Shown here: positions 14,714 through 22,692 of the stretch, piece by piece
Layout: the number at the start of each line of letters is the position of its first letter
Position numbering within the stretch: position 1 is the stretch's first letter
Assembly: GCA_027063065.1 (NCBI GenBank)
Contig: JAMOSO010000067.1
Location: 1-22,800 of the forward strand
Length of the DNA: 22,800 nucleotides
From: Planctomycetota bacterium
GTDB taxonomy: Bacteria > Planctomycetota > JAMOSO01
Reading direction: 5' to 3'
Translations under genes and position numbers: made by a program
Notes under the pieces: generated by a model
What the model saw: the letters and a program-made list of their open reading frames with translations, nothing else
The model's database searches: none
Told to the model about the DNA's origin: nothing

Positions 14714-14721
14714 AAGTATTA

Positions 14722-14749
14722 ATTATAACAAAAAGCAATATTTTGTCAT
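14722..14749 (-). promoter_or_regulatory. Promoter of the VanZ-like gene, nearly leaderless
   Basis: Read on the - strand: ATGACA (14744-14749), 16-base spacer, perfect TATAAT (14722-14727), then eight bases to the start codon. It is the best-matching promoter in the window. Confidence 0.65.
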
Positions 14750-14811
14750 CTGTAGACTACTCCACCTATGCAAATTAAGTTACCCCAATTAATGCAGTAA
14801 CAATACAAACA

Positions 14812-14839
14812 TTGTGTAAAATTAATAAATTGTTATTCT
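14812..14839 (+). promoter_or_regulatory. hemE promoter, predicted leaderless
   Basis: TTGTGT (14812-14817), 16-base spacer, TATTCT (14834-14839). An ATG at 14840 abuts the -10 box and could not be in the transcript; the in-frame ATG at 14846 lies six bases after the box, where transcription should begin. Confidence 0.6.
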
Positions 14840-14845
14840 ATGTAT

Positions 14846-15877
14846 ATGAATAAAAAAATAGACAAATCAAACACATTATTAATTAAGGCTTTTACAGGCC
14901 AAGCCAGCCGTGTACCCCTTTGGTTTATGCGTCAAGCAGGTAGAAGTTTACCAGATTACCGCGCATTAAAACAAAAACATACTTTTTGGGAAATGGTTTT
15001 AGACCCCGACTTGTGTTGTGAAGTTACTGTAATGCCCATAAACCAACTAGGTGTCGATGCTGCCATTTTCTTTTCAGATATTCTGACCTTACCATATGGA
15101 ATGGGATTTAAAATAGATTTTGAAAAAGGTATTGGACCACAAATTAGCAATCCTATAAAATCCATCAAAGATTTAGACTCCTTAACACCACTGAATGATA
15201 CTAGTTTTACAGCTAAAGCCATTGCTAAAATCAATAATACATTACCTGAGAACATTCCTCTTATAGGGTTTGCAGGTTCACCATTTACAGTACTGACTTA
15301 TTTAATAGAAGGTGGATCTAGCAAGTCGTTTTCTAAAGTTATGGAAATGATGTATGCGCGTTCCGATGAATTTCATGCAATTATGCAACGTATGACCAAC
15401 GAAACAATCAATTACTTAAATATAAAAAAAGATGCTGGCATAGCTGCCTTTCAACTTTTTGATACATGGGGTGGTATCTTACGACCAAAAGATTTTAGGC
15501 AATTTGTTCTACCTTATGTTCAACAAATTTTTGAAGCTGTTAATTTGCCCAGTATTTATTACTTAAAGAATTGCGCACATTTAATTGACGAAATGATTGA
15601 AGCAGGATCTGATATGTTATCTCTAGGAGAAACTATCGATATAGCTACAAATAAAACATTAATAAAAAGTCAAAAAGGTGTGCAAGGCAATTTATATAGT
15701 GGTTTATTATATGCCGATAAAAAAACCATAGCCAATGAAGTAAAAAATCTATTGCAAGCTGCCAAAGACAACTACCCCAGTTATATATTTAATTTAAGCC
15801 ACGGTATCAATCCAGATGTCAACCCTGAGACTATAAGATTTATAGTTGATGAGGTTAAATCATTTGACTGGCGATAG
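14846..15877 (+). CDS. hemE: Uroporphyrinogen decarboxylase
   Basis: 343-residue cytosolic enzyme that decarboxylates the four acetate side chains of uroporphyrinogen III to give coproporphyrinogen III in heme synthesis. Signature 'PLWFMRQAGRSLPDYR' near the N-terminus, 'FFSDILTLPYGMG', 'GFAGSPFTVLTYLIEGG', 'FDTWGGIL' and the C-terminal 'FNLSHGINPD' are all present; length is normal. The longer reading from 14840 adds two residues, but that ATG touches the -10 box, so the start at 14846 is preferred. It stands alone; other heme genes are not in the window. Its 3' end overlaps the opposing dehydrogenase gene by 23 bases. Confidence 0.95.
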   Translation: MNKKIDKSNTLLIKAFTGQASRVPLWFMRQAGRSLPDYRALKQKHTFWEMVLDPDLCCEVTVMPINQLGVDAAIFFSDILTLPYGMGFKIDFEKGIGPQISNPIKSIKDLDSLTPLNDTSFTAKAIAKINNTLPENIPLIGFAGSPFTVLTYLIEGGSSKSFSKVMEMMYARSDEFHAIMQRMTNETINYLNIKKDAGIAAFQLFDTWGGILRPKDFRQFVLPYVQQIFEAVNLPSIYYLKNCAHLIDEMIEAGSDMLSLGETIDIATNKTLIKSQKGVQGNLYSGLLYADKKTIANEVKNLLQAAKDNYPSYIFNLSHGINPDVNPETIRFIVDEVKSFDWR

Positions 15878-17408
15878 CCTCTGCTACACGTTGGCCATCT
15901 ACAGCCGCGGAAACAATACCGCCAGCATAACCAGCGCCTTCACCTGTTGGGTAAAGGCGCTTAATATTTATATGCTCTAAAGAATTTTTATCCCTTGGTA
16001 TACGCAACGGGGATGATGTTCTAGATTCAACCCCTATTAACTGTGCATCATTTGTCAAATAACCTTTCATCTTATTATCAAACAACTTAAAAGCCACTTG
16101 CAAACGTTTAGAAATATGTGTTGGCAACCATTTATGCATATCAGATGCAATTAAACCCGGTTGGTATGAAGTATTATTTAATTGTACTGATGATTTACCC
16201 TCAACAAAATCAAGCATACGCTGTGCAGGGGCGCTTTGACTTTTATTGCCATGCTCAAAACATAAATGCTCTAAATGCTTTTGAAATTCCAACCCAGCTA
16301 ATACTCCATATTGTTGAAAATCTGATAAATCTTCAGGGTTTATTTGCACCACTATGCCAGAATTAGCATACTTAGAATTACGCTTCGACGGTGACATACC
16401 ATTAACTACAATTTCGTCATTCGCTGTTGATGCCGGAACAATAAAGCCTCCTGGACACATACAAAAAGAATAAACTCCTCTACCATCTACTTGAGCAACC
16501 AAACTATAAGTAGCTGCTGGCAAATATTTATCTCTTTTAATGCAATGATACTGAATACTATCTATCAAGCTTTGTTGATGCTCTACACGTACACCAACCG
16601 CAAAAGTTTTGGGTTCTAATATAATATTATCTTTATGTAACATTAAATAGATATCTCGGGCAGAATGCCCAGTAGCCAAAATAACTGCCTTAGCCAAAAA
16701 CTTTTGTGCACCAACTGTAACACCATATATTTTAGACTTGTCCACCAACAACCCATCTACACGATGATTAAAATAAATTTCACCACCTGCATTTAAAATT
16801 GTTTGACGGATATTTTCAATAATGCGGGGTAGTTTATTAGTGCCGATATGCGGATGTGCGTCTACCATTATTTTTTTATCTGCACCATGGTGAAGCAATA
16901 TTTGTAAAACAGAGCTAACATTGCCACGCTTTTTAGAGCGCGTAAATAATTTACCATCTGAAAATGTCCCCGCACCGCCTTCACCAAAAGCGTAATTAGA
17001 ATCACCATCGACTATGCTATACTTATTAATTTTAGCCACATCTAAGGCGCGTTCTTTGACACATTTACCACGCTCTAAAATAATCGGTTTTAAATTTAAT
17101 TCTATTAATCTTATGGCTGCAAATAATCCCGCAGGGCCAGAACCTACTATCACAACACTTTCTCTATCAGCAACATTAGCATAAACAGGCTTAGCCTCAT
17201 CTTTAGGAAGAGGCTCTAAAACATAAACCTTAGCAGTTAATAAAATTTTGACCTTAGCTTTTTTCCTAGCATCAATAGAACGTTTAATTATCTCCACACC
17301 AGTAATATCAACCATATCAATGGCTAATTTTTTAGCTATTATCTTTGTGTACAGACACTCTTGCGCTGCTTGTTCTGGTGTCAAAAGTATCTGTATATCT
17401 TTAATCAT
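15855..17408 (-). CDS. FAD-dependent dehydrogenase (COG2509 type), function unknown
   Basis: 517-residue predicted cytosolic flavoprotein of the 'NAD(FAD)-utilising dehydrogenase' group. After an N-terminal domain of about 80 residues ('KRSIDARKKAKVKILLTAKV') comes the FAD-binding Rossmann segment 'VVIVGSGPAGLFAA' with the Glu-Arg 'ILERGKCVKER' end. Further family marks are 'AFGEGGAGTFSDGKLFTR', 'AVILATGHSARDIY', 'FCMCPGGFIVPAS' and the closing FAD motif 'YPTGEGAGYAGGIVSAA'. The substrate is unknown for the family. It is the last gene of the DUF2225-like/slyX/prc operon, beginning five bases after the prc stop, without a visible Shine-Dalgarno. The 23-base overlap with hemE leaves no room for a terminator between them. 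Confidence 0.88.
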   Translation of the reverse strand: MIKDIQILLTPEQAAQECLYTKIIAKKLAIDMVDITGVEIIKRSIDARKKAKVKILLTAKVYVLEPLPKDEAKPVYANVADRESVVIVGSGPAGLFAAIRLIELNLKPIILERGKCVKERALDVAKINKYSIVDGDSNYAFGEGGAGTFSDGKLFTRSKKRGNVSSVLQILLHHGADKKIMVDAHPHIGTNKLPRIIENIRQTILNAGGEIYFNHRVDGLLVDKSKIYGVTVGAQKFLAKAVILATGHSARDIYLMLHKDNIILEPKTFAVGVRVEHQQSLIDSIQYHCIKRDKYLPAATYSLVAQVDGRGVYSFCMCPGGFIVPASTANDEIVVNGMSPSKRNSKYANSGIVVQINPEDLSDFQQYGVLAGLEFQKHLEHLCFEHGNKSQSAPAQRMLDFVEGKSSVQLNNTSYQPGLIASDMHKWLPTHISKRLQVAFKLFDNKMKGYLTNDAQLIGVESRTSSPLRIPRDKNSLEHINIKRLYPTGEGAGYAGGIVSAAVDGQRVAEAIASQMI

Positions 17409-17413
17409 AAATA

Positions 17414-19594
17414 TTATTTAGATATTTTTTGGATATTTTGCAAATCACTTAAAACTTTTAAAGTTTCATCTAAATATGGATCTTTTAATAATTCATCTGT
17501 CCAAAAACTTGGCTTATCAGCTTTTTTATGTTTCTTGCCACCCCGATCAGAGTCTTTAAATTCATCCTCGGTCAATCGTTTAACAATTTGTAAGCCTACT
17601 ATTTCTTTATCGATTACTAAACGCTTTGCCTCTGCTTCGGCTGCGTCTTGTTCCTTACGATACACATCTATATTTAAGCTATATGTTGTTTTAGCCTTGC
17701 GTGCTGTCAACAAAGCAATAGCATCCTTGATTTTAGCAAATTCATTACTTTTAGACACACGCTCTTTGCTCTTTATCTTTAATTTATTGATAAACAATGG
17801 TTTATTCCATGGGTGAATACGTATAGGGCTGACCTCATCCCATGGCAAAAAATGATCCTGAAATCTTTCTCCAGATTCCATATAAGCATATTGATCTGGC
17901 AATTGTATATCAGCTGCGACGCCCAATTCTTGTGTAGAACCACCATTGACACGATAAAATTTTTGGGTAGTCAATTTTAATGCGCCCAATGGCAACACAT
18001 AAGCATAAGTTGGATAAAACTTAGGGTTAAAATCTAAACCTATTAATTTTTGCACCGTACCTTTACCATGAGTATGCGAACCACCAACAATAATAGCTCG
18101 ACCATAATCTTGTAAGGCAGCAGCTAAAATCTCTGATGCTGAAGCGCTAAAAGCGTTAAGCATTACTGCCACAGGACCATCCCACACCACAGAACTATCT
18201 GGATCTTTTAAAACTTCTATATTACCATTAGATTCTTTCACCTGTACAATAGGTCCATTTTTTATAAATAGCCCACTCATTAATCTAGCATCTTCTAATG
18301 CTCCACCACCATTAGAACGCAAATCTAAGACTACATTATCAACACCTTCTTGTTTAAACTGATTTAACAGTACTCTAACATCATCTGTACAATTGCGACC
18401 CGTACCGCCCTGAGAGACTGGCTTAAAATCTCTATAAAAACGTGGCAAATAAATATATCCTGTTTTTTTACCTGTTGATTTTTGTTTAATTACTGCTCCC
18501 TTTGCAAACCCCTCCTTAAGCTCAACAACATCCCTAATAATAGGGATAACCATAATTCGTCCATCTGCTTTTTTAACTGTCAAGCGTACTTCAGAACCTT
18601 TAGGACCTCTTATTAATCTAACAGCATCACGAATACGCATACCAACTATACTTACAGGCTCTTGAGACCCTTGTGCAACTTTTAAAATTTGATCTTCTCG
18701 CTCTAAATCACCCTGTTTCCAAGATGCAGAACCAGGGATTACTTCTTCTACCTTAATACTATCATACGTCTCTGATAATCTTGCGCCTATTCCTTCTAAG
18801 GAGCCAGACATATCAATATCAAAATCCTCTTTACGCGCAGGAGGCATATAAGAAGTGTGCGGATCGTAAACGCTAGTTACAGCATTAAAAAACCTCTCCA
18901 AGTCATCATGCTCGTCTTGTTTTGCCAATCTAGCAAACAAATTACGAAAACTATCCAAAGTTCTCTTACGAGCTTTAGCCTCCATTTCTTTTGGCGTTAA
19001 TTTTTTATCACTTTTTTTAACATCCTCTTTAATTAACTTAATATGCTCAATCTTTTGCAATTTACTAACAGCATCATCTTCGCCTTCTTTATCTTCAAGC
19101 ATACTAATATAACGAGTCAATGTACTTAATTTTAAAATACGTCTCCAATTATCTTTTAATTCTTCTTTGGTATGTGCAAAATTACGTTTTTTAGGATCTG
19201 ATTCGAATGTCTCATCTATTGTAAAATCAAACGGCTTAGATAGAATATCCTCGACCATGGCTTTAGCCTCAACAGCACGCTGTCGCAAAATTTGACCACC
19301 ATCTTCAGACAATGACAATTGTCCTGTTCTAATTTGATCATCAATTAAAAATTTATATTTTTCTAAACGCTTAACATCACTATCTAACAAAAAACGTTTG
19401 CCATAATCTAAATGTTTTAAGTATTCAGAAAATGCCTCTTTAGATAACTCATCATCGATTTTTTTATGAGAAAAATGCCCACCCTCCAATCGCTGTTTAA
19501 TCAATAACGATAAAACCTGATCACGAACTGCATCAGCTTTTATATTAGAGGTAAATAAAAGACAAATTGTAAAAATTGTAAATAATAGTTTCAT
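17414..19594 (-). CDS. prc: Carboxy-terminal processing protease Prc/Tsp (S41 family)
   Basis: 726-residue periplasmic serine protease that degrades or trims envelope proteins from the C-terminus, including peptidoglycan-enzyme control in model species. A signal peptide (1-20, hydrophobic 'LLFTIFTICLLF') is followed by the N-terminal helical domain with 'DPHTSYMPP', a PDZ domain (about 265-350, 'SGSLEGIGARLSE'), and the S41 catalytic core: 'LDLRSNGGGAL', Ser485 in 'FSASASEILAAALQDYGRA', and Lys511 in 'THGKGTVQ', forming the Ser-Lys dyad. A DUF3340-type C-terminal helical domain completes the Tsp architecture. The PDZ region looks more like Bacteroidota/PVC versions than like E. coli Tsp. AGGAT precedes the ATG; slyX ends 17 bases upstream. 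Confidence 0.95.
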   Translation of the reverse strand: MKLLFTIFTICLLFTSNIKADAVRDQVLSLLIKQRLEGGHFSHKKIDDELSKEAFSEYLKHLDYGKRFLLDSDVKRLEKYKFLIDDQIRTGQLSLSEDGGQILRQRAVEAKAMVEDILSKPFDFTIDETFESDPKKRNFAHTKEELKDNWRRILKLSTLTRYISMLEDKEGEDDAVSKLQKIEHIKLIKEDVKKSDKKLTPKEMEAKARKRTLDSFRNLFARLAKQDEHDDLERFFNAVTSVYDPHTSYMPPARKEDFDIDMSGSLEGIGARLSETYDSIKVEEVIPGSASWKQGDLEREDQILKVAQGSQEPVSIVGMRIRDAVRLIRGPKGSEVRLTVKKADGRIMVIPIIRDVVELKEGFAKGAVIKQKSTGKKTGYIYLPRFYRDFKPVSQGGTGRNCTDDVRVLLNQFKQEGVDNVVLDLRSNGGGALEDARLMSGLFIKNGPIVQVKESNGNIEVLKDPDSSVVWDGPVAVMLNAFSASASEILAAALQDYGRAIIVGGSHTHGKGTVQKLIGLDFNPKFYPTYAYVLPLGALKLTTQKFYRVNGGSTQELGVAADIQLPDQYAYMESGERFQDHFLPWDEVSPIRIHPWNKPLFINKLKIKSKERVSKSNEFAKIKDAIALLTARKAKTTYSLNIDVYRKEQDAAEAEAKRLVIDKEIVGLQIVKRLTEDEFKDSDRGGKKHKKADKPSFWTDELLKDPYLDETLKVLSDLQNIQKISK

Positions 19595-19611
19595 TGTAAT
19601 CCTAAAGTAAA

Positions 19612-19821
19612 TTAATAATGTGGTGGTAAAGGTTCTTCTGAACTACTTAGTATATCAGAAGCATCTATATTACGCACCTTATCTGCTAAATATATAATTT
19701 TTCGTTCGCAAATATCTATTCTTTGTTGTTGAGCAATAACAATTTTATTTAACTCTTCAATTGTACGTTCTTGAAATGACAAAGTCATTTCTAAATTGGT
19801 AAAACGTGTTTTATTATCCAT
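19612..19821 (-). CDS. slyX: SlyX family protein
   Basis: 69-residue coiled-coil protein. The heptad pattern runs through about 7-50 ('LEMTLSFQERTIEELN', then 'IVIAQQQRIDICERKI'), and the hallmark C-terminus Pro-Pro-His-Tyr is present after an acidic stretch. SlyX function is unknown; in several bacteria it lies next to a peptidyl-prolyl isomerase gene, which is not the case here. It overlaps the upstream receiver/zinc-finger gene by eight bases and has no independent Shine-Dalgarno, so translation is probably coupled. Confidence 0.9.
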   Translation of the reverse strand: MDNKTRFTNLEMTLSFQERTIEELNKIVIAQQQRIDICERKIIYLADKVRNIDASDILSSSEEPLPPHY

Positions 19822-21313
19822 TTTGTTGAGCCTTTTTTTGTTTATCTATTTCATTAATTCTATTTTCAATTGGTTCTAGATATCTTTCAACTGTTACAAC
19901 CTCTTTAGAACCTTGTCCATAACGTTGACGCTGATCTATTAATATCTTTTTAAAACTCATAAATGCTTGCTTGCGCTTTGTCGAAAGCTTATCTTTTTGC
20001 GCTTTATCTTTAGCCATAACGCACAATCTATCTGCTAAAAAAAACCGCCTAGAACAACAGATTAAACGCTCTACTAGCACTCGTAATTCTATGTCATTTA
20101 TTTGAGACAACTTAGCCATAGCTTTTTTTAAAGCTTGATAACGTGATTTTAAGCACAGCTTCTTACTGTCAACATTCTTAGAATTTTGCGCACCCAATTT
20201 AAAAATATTGGCTCTTTTTAATAAAAATCCTGCTATTTTTTGTTGGGTTCTTGCCTTTGCTTCTTCGTCTGTAAAACCGACTATAGATTCATAAGAGTCA
20301 ATAGCTAATCTATTAGCTATTAATGCATCCGAAATACTGCGAGGATACTGCAAATCATCTTCATTGATTTTAAACAAGCCCTTACCTATAGAAGAAGCAT
20401 TTATTGCTATTTTTTTACGTTCTAACACAAGATCCTGCATAGCATCTTCAATACTAGGGTTTACGCTAAAGTATACATCCTTCCATTTTTTACTATCTGC
20501 CTGCTCTGCCACACTTAAACTAGACACCTTACCAGCAACGATTAATTGATGAAAGCCATTAGTATCAGATGTATACAAACAGCTAGGACAACATATTTGC
20601 TCTATAAGTTCATAATGTAAAAAATCTTTTTCACCTGCTTCAGAATAAATACCTAAAGCCAAGTAATCATCAGATATAGGTTTTAAAGCACGAGTAATCA
20701 ACCTAGGCGCTGAAAACGTAGTTTTATCAAATGGACATCTAAACCAAGCCAAACGCAATGCGTATGATTTAAGGTTGGGCATTCCTGCAAATTCAAGATT
20801 AAATGCTTTGATTTTTGTTACATCCACTTGTTTAAATTCTTGATATTCTTGCAATTTCTTTTGCATTTCTTTGGGTTTAGACGTATGACCATCTAAAATT
20901 TTAACTAAATACCTAACTAAATCAGACATCTTAATAGGACGATTTACTATACCACTAACCTTTAAATCCTCAGCCTTCTTATCAAAGGACTCCTTACCTG
21001 GTAAAGTATGTACTACGATATACAAACTACGAAATATTTTGTGAGATTTTAGTTGCTTAATAAATGTTAAACCATGCGATGTTTCTAAATTGAGACCTAA
21101 CAGGCACAAGTCGGGCATTTCGCCAGTCAAGCACAATTGCGTCAATGTCTGTATAGCTTTTAAATTATCCTCTGCTTCATAAGCAATAGAACCAACCTTA
21201 TCTAATACTTTCAATAATTGCACTCGGTACGCACCATCGTCATCCACAACTAAGACACGCTTATTTCGCATAATTTGCAGTGGATTTTTAACTGCCAGAT
21301 TTTTTTTAGTCAT
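19814..21313 (-). CDS. Degenerate receiver fused to a DUF2225-like cysteine domain
   Basis: 499-residue cytosolic protein. Residues 18-140 are a receiver fold ('RVLVVDDDGAYR'), but the phosphoacceptor Asp is Gly74 ('DLCLLGLNLE') and the conserved Lys is Arg125 ('NRPIK'), so phosphorylation as in normal response regulators is unlikely. A linker leads to a Cys region at about 188-262 with Cys193 in 'WFRCPFDKTTF' and Cys241, Cys242 and Cys245 in 'ICCPSCLYTSD', which resembles the DUF2225 zinc-binding module. The rest (about 270-499) is helical, basic and coiled-coil-like with no known motif. It is the first gene of an operon with slyX, prc and a FAD dehydrogenase. Start uncertain: TATAGT (21314-21319) abuts the ATG and there is no Shine-Dalgarno; Met15 is an alternative. 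Confidence 0.75.
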   Translation of the reverse strand: MTKKNLAVKNPLQIMRNKRVLVVDDDGAYRVQLLKVLDKVGSIAYEAEDNLKAIQTLTQLCLTGEMPDLCLLGLNLETSHGLTFIKQLKSHKIFRSLYIVVHTLPGKESFDKKAEDLKVSGIVNRPIKMSDLVRYLVKILDGHTSKPKEMQKKLQEYQEFKQVDVTKIKAFNLEFAGMPNLKSYALRLAWFRCPFDKTTFSAPRLITRALKPISDDYLALGIYSEAGEKDFLHYELIEQICCPSCLYTSDTNGFHQLIVAGKVSSLSVAEQADSKKWKDVYFSVNPSIEDAMQDLVLERKKIAINASSIGKGLFKINEDDLQYPRSISDALIANRLAIDSYESIVGFTDEEAKARTQQKIAGFLLKRANIFKLGAQNSKNVDSKKLCLKSRYQALKKAMAKLSQINDIELRVLVERLICCSRRFFLADRLCVMAKDKAQKDKLSTKRKQAFMSFKKILIDQRQRYGQGSKEVVTVERYLEPIENRINEIDKQKKAQQNG

Positions 21314-21360
21314 ACTATAGCACGCTACCCTAAAAGTTATGTTTAGATTAATTTTTTAAG

Positions 21361-21389
21361 TTGAAAATGTCAAGGTAACAACGTACTAT
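21361..21389 (+). promoter_or_regulatory. Promoter of the 55-codon gene, predicted leaderless
   Basis: TTGAAA (21361-21366), exactly 17 bases, TACTAT (21384-21389), then six bases to the ATG at 21396. Confidence 0.6.
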
Positions 21390-21395
21390 CTTGGT

Positions 21396-21563
21396 ATGCA
21401 TGAACAAAGAAAATCATCCCATCAACCTTATGGTAAAATTGATGACGCCTTAGATAGCGAAATGAGTTTTAGTGAATACTTCTCACAACGCCAAATATCT
21501 AAGGTTAGAGAGGCCATTGATGCCGAATTACAAGCCGATAAACACGAGCGCACTAATCACTAA
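21396..21563 (+). CDS. Small acidic/charged protein of 55 residues, unknown
   Basis: Short open frame with a hydrophilic, helix-prone product (begins 'MHEQRKSSHQPYGKIDDALD', later 'ISKVREAIDAELQADKHER'). No signal peptide, membrane segment or recognised motif. Support comes from its promoter: a good -35/-10 pair with 17-base spacing ends six bases before the ATG, the same geometry as lepB, hemE and bluB. It is read divergently from the receiver/DUF2225-like operon and its last 11 bases overlap the 3' end of the opposing secreted-protein gene, as most convergent pairs here do. Codon choice (A/T-ending, Gln CAA, Glu GAA) matches the neighbours. It could be an adaptor-like small protein; nothing in the sequence fixes a role. 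Confidence 0.6.
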   Translation: MHEQRKSSHQPYGKIDDALDSEMSFSEYFSQRQISKVREAIDAELQADKHERTNH

Positions 21564-21957
21564 CATCCTTACTTTTTTGACGTTTAAGATTTTCCATAAC
21601 TTGATAATAGTACGGATTAAACGGATTACTCAACCCTTGTATTCTCGTTGTGTTTGACATAATTGTCCCATTATCTTTTACCATATTAGACCGTGATTTT
21701 GGTTTTAAAGATAAAGCACTATGACGTTCAATAGCAGCTCTTTGCTCTTTGGCTAAATCTTTGCGAATAGCTAGTCTCATTTGTTGTTTTTTATCAACAT
21801 CATCAATATCAAACTTTCGCTTTTGCTTTTGCAATTTTAAGGCCTTTAGCACCTTAGCATCTACCACATCTATACTATCTGATTGAGCCATCGATTGAGA
21901 CAAATAAACAAGCATACCTATTAAAACTACTAAACACTTAATATATTTACCAACCAT
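21553..21957 (-). CDS. Small secreted protein, unknown
   Basis: 134 residues with a signal peptide: Lys residues, a hydrophobic stretch about 8-20, and a likely Ala-Gln cleavage near residue 25 ('SQSMAQSDS'). The mature protein is charged and helical ('KALKLQKQKRKFDIDDVDKK' region), then Ser/Arg-rich, with 'GLSNPFNPYYYQVMENLKR' near the C-terminus. I recognise no family. The open frame extends upstream to a TTG at 21972, but the signal peptide begins properly at the ATG at 21957. It lies 55 bases after bluB on the same strand and may be read through from it; no good Shine-Dalgarno is visible. The 3' end overlaps the 55-codon gene by 11 bases. Confidence 0.65.
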   Translation of the reverse strand: MVGKYIKCLVVLIGMLVYLSQSMAQSDSIDVVDAKVLKALKLQKQKRKFDIDDVDKKQQMRLAIRKDLAKEQRAAIERHSALSLKPKSRSNMVKDNGTIMSNTTRIQGLSNPFNPYYYQVMENLKRQKSKDVSD

Positions 21958-22012
21958 ATATGTAAACCACAAAACCTACAAATTTAAAATATACAGCAAT
22001 TATATTTGATTG

Positions 22013-22657
22013 TTAGTAACCCTCGTTAAAAACTACTTCTTCAAAGCGTTTTTTATAATCCCAGCCAGCCGTTTGCAACTCTGGTTCTTCTAAAAACTCT
22101 TTTACATGCCCTACACACAAATAAGCAACTAAAGTTCTATCTTTAGGAGCATTTAAAATAGATTTTATTTTATCTGGACTTATAATGGATAGCCACCCAA
22201 CACCAATATTTAGACTTCTAGCTGTCAACCAAATATTTTGCACCGCACAAACCACTGAATATACTTCCATTTCAGTCATTGAGGTCGCCCCCAAAGTTGG
22301 CCCTTTAGTTGGCTTATGAAAAATCGCCAAGTTAATAGGAGCCTCCACAACACCTTCTAACCTAAATTGTGCATATAATTTTTGACGCTCACTATCAAAC
22401 AAAGCTTTGCCTTTTTCAGTTTCTGTTAAAAAACTCGCTCGCACTGCTGTTTTTGTTGCACTATCACGTATTATTACAAATTCCCATGGCTGCGAAAACC
22501 CCACAGATGGAGCTTCCAAGGCAGAATTTAATAACGCGTTTAAATCATCATCACTTACTGGTTCATCACTAAATAAATTACCGCGTACATCACGCCTATG
22601 ATGAATTATATCAGCTAATATTTTAGCTTCATTGGAATTAAAAATTTTTGATGTCAT
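22013..22657 (-). CDS. bluB: 5,6-dimethylbenzimidazole synthase
   Basis: 214-residue flavin-destructase of the nitroreductase fold that uses O2 to convert reduced FMN into 5,6-dimethylbenzimidazole, the lower ligand of cobalamin. Diagnostic BluB features are 'HHRRDVRGN' with Asp23 (equivalent to the catalytically important Asp32 of the Sinorhizobium enzyme), 'APSVGFSQPWEF', 'LEGVVEAPINLA', 'EMEVYSVVCAVQNIWLTAR' and 'GVGWLSI' with Ser157 (equivalent to Ser167). These separate it from ordinary nitroreductases. No other cobalamin gene is in the window, so the ligand may be for salvage or remodelling. A -10 box ends six bases before the ATG and there is no Shine-Dalgarno, predicting a leaderless message. 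Confidence 0.93.
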   Translation of the reverse strand: MTSKIFNSNEAKILADIIHHRRDVRGNLFSDEPVSDDDLNALLNSALEAPSVGFSQPWEFVIIRDSATKTAVRASFLTETEKGKALFDSERQKLYAQFRLEGVVEAPINLAIFHKPTKGPTLGATSMTEMEVYSVVCAVQNIWLTARSLNIGVGWLSIISPDKIKSILNAPKDRTLVAYLCVGHVKEFLEEPELQTAGWDYKKRFEEVVFNEGY

Positions 22658-22663
22658 ATATTT

Positions 22664-22692
22664 ATATTAGCAAAAAAAATCATATTTAAACA
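22664..22692 (-). promoter_or_regulatory. bluB promoter, predicted leaderless
   Basis: Read on the - strand: TAATAT (22664-22669) ending six bases before the start codon; the -35 at 17 bases (TGTTTA, 22687-22692) is weak and overlaps an inverted repeat. A weak -35 next to a dyad suggests dependence on a regulator. Confidence 0.5.

Noticed and set aside
21314-21319. TATAGT directly before the receiver/DUF2225-like start codon as a promoter
   Set aside because: It abuts the ATG, so the transcript would begin inside codon 3, and no -35 is found at 16-18 bases; kept only as a start-codon caution.
22369-22601. Two overlapping + strand frames opposite bluB
   Set aside because: Both lie wholly within the recognised BluB coding sequence on the other strand.
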